From the NCBI RefSeq assembly GCF_048544455.1, contig NC_133534.1, positions 35,712,217-35,776,216 of the forward strand: DNA of 64,000 nucleotides, in the 5' to 3' direction. The translations under genes were made by a program, and so were the position numbers. Numbering within the stretch: the first letter of the stretch is position 1; each line of letters opens with the position of its first letter. Below are positions 1 through 9,728 of this stretch, piece after piece. The notes below the pieces were generated by a model, which searched no databases, was not told where the DNA came from, and saw nothing but the letters and a program-made list of their open reading frames with translations. This DNA comes from Silene latifolia (Eukaryota > Streptophyta > Magnoliopsida > Caryophyllales > Caryophyllaceae).

Positions 1-2352
1 AATCTAGAGCCAAGTGATATGGCTGCATTCTCAATAGCTGCACAGCCATAACTAGGGTACAGCACAGTCTCACAATATGATACATGAAGACAATTACCTT
101 CAATAACATTTCCATCCAATGAGAATCTCAAATTCCTCACAGCTTCAACCCGCTTACTCCAACTAGACCATTCACTGCTGCCTTTCGATACTGGATCCTG
201 AACAATGCCTTCATCTGGCTTTGTCTGCAATTTTGGCATGGTCTGAGTTGGAAGCCGCGAAGTACTTTCTCGAACTGAAACTTCATCTCCACCTGCACTT
301 CCATCAGCTTGCTTATCACCCAGAAGATTTATAGCATTAGAACTCAAACCAGAGCTGCCCTTCTTCTCGAGCTTCTTTGTACCCCGTTTCTTTAAAAGAT
401 TAAGTAATTCGGGATTTAACCTATTTCTCAACTCTGCCTGAGCTTCAGCAATCTCTTCAGGTGACATTTTTTTTAATAACTCTCGATTTTCGGCATCAAT
501 CTGACTTTCAAGACCCATGTCTCCTTGCCCATAAGTTAGACGGCTGGATTCAGAAGTCGATGAGGGATACTTGTCCCCTATAGAAACCATGTCAGTTGAA
601 GAGAAATCTTCAAACCCCATGTCTACCTCATTGTAAGGGGATCTCTCCAACTGAGACTCGGGTAAATCTGATGTACTGTTGTTATCTATATCCATGGATT
701 GCTCATTAACTAAGGAATTATTATCAAAATTTCTCCCCATTCTTTCACATGTCTTTTGTTGTTTCACACCATTTCTCATACTCATAGTGTTGTCCTTCGC
801 CTGGATATTTGAATCAACATCACTGCGAATAACCTCTTTCCATCTACTCAAATCCAGTCCTTTCTTCTTTTTCGTTTCAATAGGCTTGGCAAAATTAGCC
901 AGTGGGTCATAATTTGTAGGGTCATTTTCTTCATCATAGTTACCATCATCATCACCCCCACCACCGCTAGTCACTAATTGACCCACTGGAGTCCAGTGCT
1001 GCAAGAGAATCAATTTGTTCGTCATAAATTTTGCAGATGAGACATGAACATATCAGAAGTTCGGAAACACTCCACCTCAAATAATTCAAATAAAATGCAA
1101 GACACTATGAGAGACACGTATCAACTTCATTAGTTACACACAAATTTTCACCAAATATATTCAATTCAAATACATACTCTATGTAGTAACAACAGCTCAA
1201 CCGGTATAATTAGTAACAACAATATTCAAGTATCTCAGTTTACTACATGCATCAAGTTACTGAGGCAATAGAATAGGCTTAACACTTAAAGTTACATACG
1301 GCAGAAACAATGATCATTGATAAAAAGCATGAGGGTCAATATTAACCAGTGGAAATCATGAAAGTTAATATCAGCTTGCAACATCCAGCATGCCATATTT
1401 CAGAAAGGGTCATAGTATCATTTTTCAGTTAGTCTCTTATTAAAACCGTGGAACATCTGTCATTTACTACTAAGGTTAATCATGTAGAACTAATAAAATG
1501 AACATTATATAGAGCAATCTCAAGGTTACCTAATTTGTTATAAATACGCCACATCTCATACACGATACTCTCCTATAGAGTATCTATTATATAGAAGTAG
1601 ATTTTATGTAAGCACGATGATAGATACAATACACTCCAACAGACTGCCAATTCGCTTGGGTTAGGTTGAAGCCGGTAACACAGGTTATTCTCTCCTCATA
1701 ATGAATCCCCTTCGTAATTCAAAAGTTCAAATCCACCAAAGGGGGCAAGCATATCCAAGAGAAACACTGAACCAAATCGACATTGTTGGATACACCAAGC
1801 CAAATCTACTCCAGACAGCATTTTATCATAGTATCGTCTAAACGAAACTGCTCATTTATGTGCCACCAACAAATCCAACCATAACAAAGTCACTAGCAAC
1901 AGCTCAACCTTCGCAATCAAGCACTAAAACCGTTATACTTAAACCATAAACACAACCAAAGATTAAAACTTTACCCCTTCAACTGAGTTAAACATCATCA
2001 ATTTACTAAAACAACAGCATCTTTACGCAATTGAACAAATTATACACAAACTGCAGATATAATTAATTGAAGCCGAGATTAAAACTTGGAAAAAGGGGGG
2101 GGGGGGGGGGAAACATACAGGACCATGGGAACGATGGCGGGCAACAGGGAAAGGAAGAGGGGAAGTTAAAGGGAAGGAAGAAGTAGATGAAGGAGTAGTG
2201 AAATTGTCAGAAATAATGCCCTTTTCAACAATTCCACCAATTAATTGTGAGGAAGTTTCTTCAGATAAATGAAATGCGTTTGCTCCGAAAACTCTTTGTT
2301 TGGGTTGTTTTTTTGGTGGTTTTCCGCCATTGTTGTTTCTTTGTTTCTCCAT
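1..2352 (-). CDS. IYO: MINIYO/RPAP1-like transcription regulator, 5' part (exons 1-2 and start of intron 2)
   Basis: Plant MINIYO is the RPAP1 homologue that links RNA polymerase II to elongation and helps start cell differentiation; that role is family knowledge. Exon 1 is 2352-2119 (donor GTATGT) and exon 2 is 998-98 (acceptor TTGCAG, donor AAG|GTAATT). They join in phase 0 to read SHGP|HWTPVGQL, a junction typical of the family. Residues about 29-47 hold the N-terminal signature GGIVEKGI. Around residues 240-285 (plus-strand 380-515) is the RPAP1 N-terminal block, AENRELLKKMSPEEIAEAQ followed by RLNPELLNLLKKRG. The RPAP1 C-terminal block begins at LRFSLDGNV near residue 366, just before the exon 2 donor. 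The family protein is over 1000 residues, so most of the gene lies off the left edge. Intron 1 is 1120 bp and starts with a run of 16 C a few bases inside the donor. The family call is firm; the symbol rests on recalled similarity. Confidence 0.88.
2095..2110. repeat. G16 homopolymer in MINIYO intron 1
   Basis: A run of 16 G on the plus strand (C on the transcribed strand) begins only seven bases inside the exon 1 donor at 2118. The exact length may be a sequencing artefact. Confidence 0.8.
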
Positions 2353-2506
2353 TGAAGCTTTTGGGGACTGGTTATGCGGGTTTGAGAATGTTCAACAGAG
2401 TGATTAAGCAAGCGTAGGAGGGAAGAGAGACTGGTTATTGGGGAAAACCGGAAAAGAGACAGTGTGGAGCCGTGGAGGGACTAGGGAGAGTTAAATCAAA
2501 TTGGGG

Positions 2507-2514
2507 TTTATATA
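2507..2514 (-). promoter_or_regulatory. TATA box of the MINIYO-like gene
   Basis: On the minus strand the sequence reads TATATAAA about 155 bp upstream of the start codon at 2352. This would put transcription start near 2477 and give a 5' leader of about 125 bases. It is assigned by position and consensus only. Confidence 0.5.
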
Positions 2515-2530
2515 CTTGACTCTCCTCCCG

Positions 2531-2925
2531 ATTCACGATTCAGTAATTATTGCGTTTTACAATATAAGATGATTCATTTTTTTTTTATTAAAATCACACT
2601 TTTAATGAATTATTTTTTCTAGCAAAAAAACGTTTTGTGGTGTGAGACGGTCTTATTCTAAACTTTATTTTCATGATTGACAGACTTTAGTTACAAGGGC
2701 GAATTTAAGTTCACAAAGTTTGTGTTGTCTTATTTGAAAAAGTTATTGACTTAAACTTGAGAAATATTGTGTTTGAATTGAGTTTGACTCGAGTCTTTTT
2801 TTCATGCTGAACTTAAGTGTCAACATTTTAAGCTTGGCGAGCTTCAAGTTCAACGTGAAATTTCCGAGTCAGTTCTAAACCCGTTTGTGCTTGAGATCAT
2901 ATAAACTCGGTCACTCTTATAAACA
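2531..2925. other. AT-rich spacer, no gene seen
   Basis: This stretch upstream of the MINIYO-like gene has no convincing coding frame. A GTGTGAGACGGTCTTATT-like string near 2640 resembles a scattered motif seen again in the dehydrin intron (8340-8475) and near 61560. It may be a MITE remnant. Confidence 0.4.
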
Positions 2926-2940
2926 AGTCACAATACAACA

Positions 2941-3483
2941 ACAACAACAACAACATCAGAGCCTTAATCCCAAAATGATTTGGGGTCGGCTGACATGAAT
3001 CATCTTTTCGAACCGTCCATGGGTGAACGCACGCCTCAAAATGCGAATAAAAAAAGGGAAGATGAAAAACAAAAAGGAAGAACGAAAATGTAATGGAAAG
3101 TCAAGGTGAACTTAGGGGTTTTAAAATCGAATTCCGTCTTTCTTTTATAAAAACTTAAAATTTAAATCGAGAGAAAAGATTAAAACGATTTTTAAAAACC
3201 GAAATAGAGTTAAGGATCCGGAATGAACCAGATGAAATCTATAAGAAAGTGGTTGGTGAAAAAGTGTAATAAAGGAGAGAAAAATAAATAAATTAATTTC
3301 TTTAAATTAAATAAAAAAACACTAAATATGTCAAAAAACATCAAATACTAAAAATCCACATGTATCCTTTCCCTCCATTGTGCCCTCTCCGTCACCATAC
3401 TCTCCTCAAGCCCCGTATCGTCCTCATATCGCGCTTTCAAAGACTCTCAACTACATGCCCTGCCTCTGCCTTCCTCTGCCTCT
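2941..3483 (-). mobile_element. SINE/RTE-type retroposon with (TTG)n tail
   Basis: This insertion is flanked by a perfect 15-bp direct repeat AGTCACAATACAACA at 2926-2940 and 3484-3498. Read on the minus strand it ends with GTCGGCTGACATG-type complement (CAGCCGACCCCAAATCAT), then GGGATTAAGGC, then a short TTG repeat. That ending is typical of plant Au-like SINEs and RTE LINE tails. Its length of 543 bp is long for a SINE, so it may be a 5'-truncated RTE LINE. I see no open frame in it. The intact target-site duplication suggests a fairly recent insertion. Confidence 0.75.
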
Positions 3484-3498
3484 AGTCACAATACAACA

Positions 3499-4102
3499 CA
3501 AAAAAAATGGAGATTCAAACCTATAACCAAGTCTTCATAACAATGTTGCCTTAACCGTTAACAATAAGGGTAAGACATCTTCGGAACTAAACATTTATTT
3601 CATTTTATTGAGTTAATCTAATTTACCAACTTTTTCCATCACAAAAACTGAATAAGTAACTCTAATCCAATAGAATAGAGTGAGTACAAACATAATAAAT
3701 TACACAATTAATCACCACATCATATAATTTAGTTTTCAAGATAATATTATCATGAAACTCATCGTCTCATATAAGAATTTGTGCCAAGTAAAATGAACTG
3801 CAGCTTTCAGCCGACATTAGCAATGACATTAATTTGCTGTACATGAAATCTGTTTGATTAACAACTGCAAAATATGAGGCCCTAACATGGTCGAAACTCC
3901 AAACCCTATACAAAATCTATGGTATGGTTAAAAAATACTGAAACTACCTAACATTAACAGTTTGGATGAACTACTGCACAACTGATCTGTTGCTTTCGGA
4001 CTTTACAGATAGATACTTACAAAACCTTATGTTTGTATGCAACTATGCATTCAAAAACCAAATGTTTTAGTATAACATGTCTGAACTCTGAATTAATTGT
4101 CG
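3499..4102. other. 3' flank of RopGEF, no gene seen
   Basis: AT-rich sequence holding the likely 3' UTR and terminator region of the RopGEF gene, with no supported coding frame or repeat. Confidence 0.4.
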
Positions 4103-6527
4103 TCAGTCTCTCTCGGGGGCATCACCAGCGCTCCTCACACTCAGGTTACCCGACTGTAACCACATCCTCGCAAACTCCTCTGAAACAAATTTTCCTGAAT
4201 TAACATTGTCCAGCGAATCAAAGTCGAGCTTGCTAAGAGTGGATAGTGATCTTCCTGGACTTCCAGTAGACGGAGTCAAACAGAAACTCGCGGTAGCAAA
4301 CGAGGAGCCACAAGACGAGTGATGAATAGAGAATGGGCTGGGTGACATTGGCTTCTGAATTGGTAAACCGTCTAAACGCCCTCTGCAAATAAGTGGTTTG
4401 GATTCCAAAGATGATCGTTTTGTGGCGTCATCAACAAATAATAAATCGTCGATCCTAGCCATAATGTTAAATGCTAGGCTCTCCATTACTCTGGAATAGC
4501 TTTCGAGAATCGCTTGCCCAACATCCTGCGTCACATGAAAATTATCATTCCGTTAGTCGGCCTGGGGTCGGAAGTAGCAAGTACTCTGTAACAAGCAGCA
4601 AAACAATATGAGAGATCAAATTAAAAGTACCTGGTTACACTGTATCTTGGTCATGTCCAATACAGTTTGAGGAAGGACAGGAAACCGAAGCTTTAGGGTC
4701 CTTAAAAGCGTTTCAGCACGGTGAGCAAGAACGTGATTCTTCTCATTGTCAGTAACAAGGCCTTTAACCTTGCCACTCCAAGATGATCGTTTACTTTTCG
4801 AGTGACTCCAATGTCTCCTCTCATCTTTCGATATCCATAAATGGATAGCTGCCTCAATCCTATTCGCTACTTCCAGTACAAGATGTTCAGAAGACAAGTC
4901 AAGGCAATCAAGAAGATACTCGGGTGAGAATTCTTCTGCGGTTATGCAACGGTACATGATATCCCCCAGACAATCTTTTCCATTCTGCAAATAAATGCAA
5001 AGAATTAATTTGTAAAGCTGGAAAACACGAGAATGACAGTAACTCGGTAGTTAATACTAACCTTGGGCAACGACTCCAAATAAACGCAAGGAATTTCCAT
5101 CTCCTCAAGGACACTATTATTAATAGCCATAGCCGCTTTAAGAATCTGATTAGTACAATCCCTACGTTGTTGTAACCGCTTCCTACCCTCTTCAGACAAC
5201 CCACTAGATGGGACTCTGGGACACGGTAACCACCACTTGTCCTCCTGTCTTACACGGTTATCGCTCTCTGGATCCACATACCAAAACTCAGTCTCCTTGA
5301 ATTCTTCAAGCATACTAAGCAGCATTGCATCTAGTTTCTTAAGAGCAGGTAGATTCACATACAAATCCGACCTCACCCTTGTTGACATCACCTCGAAGGT
5401 ACCACCTCCCGGGAATTCCTGCTTTGAGGGGACTAAATCGACAATTGAGTCGTTCACACTTAATAACCACCCCATTTCCCTGCACCACATTTTTTTGTTT
5501 TGCGGTAGCAATGGCTCCAATTTCCACAACTCCCCAAATACACTTGCTACAAATTCAACAACATCGTGAATCAGTCAAATGGGGACGATAAATATGGGAT
5601 CGAGCTAGTATAAAAAAATGTGTTATTGTGTAAATACCAGCAAGATTAGTGATGGCATTTGAGATAGCAAGGGCGCTGCAGACTCCTCTACCGCCACCAG
5701 ACATGTCTTCTCCTAGTAATAATTTTGCAAATCTTTCCTTCATCATTTCTACTTCTGTTCCATTCATGTAAACAAAACAACAAAATTGTAAAAACTAGTC
5801 GTATTTACTGAATGCCTTGGAAGAAAATACTCGCAAAAACAGTACAAAATGTAACGTCAACACACATACTTGTATAAAGCGGTTTTACACAAATTTATCA
5901 TAAAACAGGATCTAACTAATTTCTAACCTTATAAAGAACTTGTACAACAAATAATTAGGGAGAATTTGTACCTTCCTCCAACTCGAATTAAACTACCTAC
6001 TTTCCTATATGAGAGAAATAAGATTGAATTATAAAGGGATAGCAATTAGCAAGGCGTGTGGCGGTCATTCATGTAATATATCAACTACCGAGTTAGTCAT
6101 CTTGTCTTAGACGTTTTACAAAAATAAGGTTTAAAACGGATCCAAACACATTTATATTACGGAGTAGTTGATGAAGTACTTATCAAAAGAACTCATTTTG
6201 GAAAAAATAAAAATAAAATACCCGTGTAAGACGGCCTTACAATACAAGCATTTGTGTTAACCACTTGAGAATACTAAAGACTATACTTCCGAATTCCGAA
6301 ATGGTGAGAATAAAGAAAGAAGAAATGTATGTAGTACCGGATAAATGGGAGTGAGGTTTGGAGGGCAAGTCACCCCGGTAAGCAAAGTCACGACCGGTGA
6401 CCGAGGGGATGGCAAAACGTGGGTTGTTGAAGTCGTGTTTCACGGCTGCGGCAGCAGAGCCTAGTAGAGAGAAACTGGAAGAAGTCTCCGAGTCATCACT
6501 TTGCCGGTCATTCTCCGACGTAGTCAT
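4103..6527 (-). CDS. ROPGEF: Rho-of-plants guanine nucleotide exchange factor (PRONE domain), five exons
   Basis: RopGEFs load ROP GTPases with GTP at the plasma membrane, often downstream of receptor kinases, to control polar growth. Exons are 6527-6338, 5754-5638, 5546-5062, 4984-4631 and 4525-4103. All introns are GT-AG, and phases fit to give a 522-residue protein. The PRONE domain runs from about residue 64 to 425. It shows [18 protein letters not shown] (exon 2), [20 protein letters not shown] across the exon 2/3 join, [41 protein letters not shown] across the exon 3/4 join, and [14 protein letters not shown] in exon 5. The N-terminal 63 residues (Ser-rich) and the C-terminal 95 residues (Ser-rich, ending SAGDAPERD) are the variable tails that regulate these proteins. 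The gene looks intact. Which RopGEF subgroup it belongs to is not resolved. Confidence 0.95.
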
Positions 6528-7941
6528 GTCATGTGCTCCCCGTAGTTAAATGCTTATATATTATTCAACGACAACGATGATGACGATGATGATGAAATGG
6601 AGGGCTGCTGAGATGCCACTACTACCACCACATTGTAAGTAGGATTAGGCAAAGGGAAACTGGCTGAGTAGTAGGGAGACCTTACGAGTTACGACAGGAA
6701 CTGTATGTACGTATATGAGAATAATGTTGATGAAAATGGTCCTAATTCCTACTTCTTGTCTCTTTCTGGTTTTTAAATACAATTTTAAACACAAAATACT
6801 AAATAATTTTTGTTTTTATTTGGATCGATTTAATCTGGTCGACATACTTCTTTGTGTAGACTATCCATAATGCGGTAAAGTTCTCTCTTATTAATTTAAC
6901 ATTCAAGTATTTTTAGAGTTCGAACATGAAATTGCTTGTTAAGTTAAAATAACCACTTGTTGTTCTATATGCTCATGGACTAATCAGATAATGATTAGTT
7001 ATGCACAAATAGGATTATACATCCAGTTGTACCATAAACATTGTACAGCCAATGTATAAGAATCCGACCTTATATGTGTATTCTTTCTGAGCTAATTCAA
7101 AGTTCATGTTTCTAATGTGTAAATGGATGAGCTCATTTTCTTATAAAGTTTATATTCTTTACCATAAAGCTCGGATACTTTATAACAAAACTCAGATTTT
7201 ACATCGTACAACATATACAACTGGTTGTATAGTCCATGAATTATTAATTATGGTTAGAAATATAATATCCTTGTAATTAATTAAGAAGATGATTATGGAG
7301 TTATGGTTACAAATAATCATTCAATGCAAGCGCATAATTATTCATAATTCTACATTTCTACGTGTTCGTGCATCTTATTAATACTTATTATTGCTATCTT
7401 ATCATTTTGGTACAACTACAATTTATAATCCTACTACATAATTTTAAACATTTTTTAAGATGTTTGACTAAATTCCATCGACCAACCGCCACATTCTTAT
7501 TATTGGGTGTTAAACCTTGATAAGGGGTATGTGTTACATGATTTACAATTTAAGGAGAAACAGTGGTGGAGCGGCCGGGATAGTCGGGAGTGAGCGAATT
7601 TTTTTAAAATTTTTAGTTCAAATTTTCGATTTTTGTTTAAAATTCTTTTATGCTATTACCCGTGTACTTGAGTTGGAATTTTACCTAATCAGCAACACTG
7701 TAGACTCGTAAGCGGAGATTACAATTGGAAAGGAGGAGAATACCTTGTATGGGTCGGGATTTTAGATAGCGAACCACCTGCAGTGCAATTGATTGACGGA
7801 ATAAAATTCAGAAAGCTTACAATATGAAACAAGGATCCAACTGAATAACTGATACATTAGACACAAATTTCGCAATTGATAGAAGAGACTAACCTACTAC
7901 ATGCTTTTATTAATTTATAATTAAGACTACATACTGACTAA
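6528..7941. other. Intergenic: RopGEF upstream region and dehydrin 3' flank
   Basis: About 1.4 kb of AT-rich sequence. The first 150 bp after 6527 is rich in GAT/GAC repeats and probably holds the RopGEF 5' leader. I see no coding frame with family features. Confidence 0.4.
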
Positions 7942-8668
7942 TTAATCCTTGTTAGTTTCATCAACATCCTTGTGTCCACCAGGCAGCTTTTCCTTGATCT
8001 TCTCAAAGATCCCTTTCTTCTCTTGCTGCTCATGAACCCCTCCACAGTGTCCGTCAGGCGGACAATGTGGTGGGGCCATAGTTGCAGCATGAGCTGGAGA
8101 AATGATCGCCTCGTCCTTGTGATGTCCTGGCAACTTATCTTTGATCTTCTCGAGGAACCCCTTCTTCTCCTCCGGCTGAATTTCCCCTGCACCTTCATTC
8201 TTGTGACTAGGCAACTTTTCCTTCTTCTTTCGCCTTTGTATCTTCATTCCCCCTTCTTCCACCTCCTCCTCTGACTGTTTATCAATCACCCATTCAAATC
8301 AAATTTCGTTATATTCGTATAAAATTACAAGCATTTTTAAAGAGGACCGTCTCCTGATGAAGTTATAGTGAACTGACCCATATGAAAATTAAAATGAGTT
8401 ACTTTCTCATATCAGGTTAATGTAATTAAGGGTTGGTCTCACACTATATTAGTGTGAAACCGTCTTATAAGAGACTGATTCATACCGAGCTGGAACTGCT
8501 GCTGTTTGAGCGGTGGAGCTTATCCATGAGAGATGGCTCGTGTTCACCCCCTGCAGCGGGAACATCCTCGTCACCTTCCTTCTTTCCGAAGCAATCAAAG
8601 AGGCTTCTTTCAGTAGCCGGGGCCTCCGGGTTTTCAGTTTGGAAGCCGGTTGGGTAAGGATTTGACAT
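7942..8668 (-). CDS. Acidic dehydrin, F-segment + S-segment + two K-segments, two exons
   Basis: Dehydrins are disordered late-embryogenesis proteins that protect membranes and enzymes during drought and cold. Exon 1 is 8668-8486 and exon 2 is 8274-7942, giving 171 residues. Exon 1 holds an F-segment-like stretch ERSLFDCFGKKE (residues about 20-31) and ends inside the Ser tract of the S-segment, LMDKLHRSNSSSSSS. The intron falls in this tract (donor TCG|GTATGA, acceptor AAACAG|TCA), a usual place in SKn dehydrins. Exon 2 opens with an acidic run (SEEEVEEGG), a basic RRKKKEK patch, and two K-segments EKKGFLEKIKDKLPGHHKD and EKKGIFEKIKEKLPGGHKD. These are separated by a His/Pro-rich linker, HCPPDGHCGG, that could bind metal. 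There is no Y-segment. The layout matches the COR47/ERD10 class. The gene looks intact. Confidence 0.93.
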
Positions 8669-8811
8669 AATGATCGATCAGCAGGACAATGCAATAAATT
8701 TACCTATATCTCAAGTTGAACCTGAACTATTATTCTTAGACAGTTAGACTCGAGACGATGTATTTTCCTTGCTTATGGCTTGATGAGTAACAGTTGTGTG
8801 AATACTAATCT

Positions 8812-8820
8812 ATTTATAGA
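8812..8820 (-). promoter_or_regulatory. TATA box of the dehydrin gene
   Basis: The minus strand reads TCTATAAATAG about 145 bp upstream of the start codon at 8668. This is a strong plant TATA match, predicting a 5' leader of roughly 115 bases. A TGACGTC bZIP-type core lies at 9328-9334, and I saw no ACGTGKC or CCGAC core close by. Confidence 0.6.
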
Positions 8821-9728
8821 ATGAAAGGGTGTACCTGAATTTGAGAGAGATTATTTTAGAAATGGATTCGAGACAGTACAAACACATTTTCCTGCTAAAA
8901 TGTTGGTGCAGAAACTATGATACTGTACAGTTATGAGTTTTTTAGTCAGTAATTAGTATAGCATTCTGTGCATTTGTGTTTTTGATGTATTGGAAGGGGA
9001 TACAACTATCAAAAGCCGATCCATAGGAAAGATGAAAGCTCTAATTGATCTGCAGCGGCGACTTATCAATTCGGCCCAGTGATGTTTTTGAGATTTAGAA
9101 TTCTGGATTTTGGTGGCAATGTCTTTAGGTAGTTAGGGGAAGGCTACAAGTTCCTAGGTCCCTGTCTTTCAATATCCCCAGCATTGTATCAAGTTCTATC
9201 GCAGAAACTACTGTACGACCGTCGTACATGCGACGACAAACTACTTTTTGATAAATAATGATCACTTTTTGTCAAAAAGCACGGGAACAACTATCGTATG
9301 TAAGAATTGTTGCAAGTTCTATACAAGTGACGTCGATTTGATAAATCCATTGTATGAACTATGAAGCACTCTCATTCAATTTAAAAGAACCAAATATGTA
9401 AATATTAGTACAGATTTTGAGATTGATTTTCCAAATCTCCAAATTCAGATTTTGAGATTGATTTTCCGAATCTCCGAATTCAGAATTTGAGATTGATTTT
9501 CCGAATCTATCATAATCCGTACGAAACGGCTAATACAAAATGGCAAACAAATGGCAGAAGCTAATTTTCGAGCAACTGCCAACAGAAGAAAGAATTCCTG
9601 GTCCAAGAACAACTGCTAACAAACTTTATTTCTTCATTTACAGTTGGGTTACAAATTTTCATGTAATGTCAGGATAGATTCAGATGTTACAAGTAAACTT
9701 TCAGCAAAAAAAGCATAAACTACCTTGA
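8821..9728. other. Dehydrin upstream region and CKI1 3' flank
   Basis: This spacer lies between two minus-strand genes. It holds the dehydrin promoter region, then a 35-bp tandem repeat (9411-9509) and the likely CKI1 3' UTR. No coding frame is supported. Confidence 0.4.
9411..9509. repeat. 35-bp tandem repeat, about three copies
   Basis: Three near-identical units begin CAGATTTTGAGATTGATTTT at 9411, 9446 and 9481; the last is shorter. Units differ at a few A/G positions. It lies about 220 bp beyond the CKI1 stop codon. Confidence 0.85.

Noticed and set aside
1630-1760. Possible tRNA-derived SINE in MINIYO intron 1 (GTTCAAATCCACC box B-like)
   Set aside because: No matching box A at the right distance, no tail and no target-site duplication.
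5237-5569. 110-codon plus-strand frame over the RopGEF gene
   Set aside because: It is the antisense shadow of exon 3 with no independent features.
6552-6560. TATATAAGC upstream of RopGEF as its TATA box
   Set aside because: It lies only about 25 bp from the start codon, leaving almost no leader; the true start is more likely upstream.
8341-8475. GACCGTCTC and GGTCTCACACTA inverted strings in the dehydrin intron
   Set aside because: They resemble MITE ends but the arms do not pair across the whole stretch, and I see no flanking duplication.
9190-9310. Hairpin GTACGACCGTCGTAC and nearby repeats downstream of CKI1
   Set aside because: An isolated short hairpin with no flanking structure; too little to call a feature.
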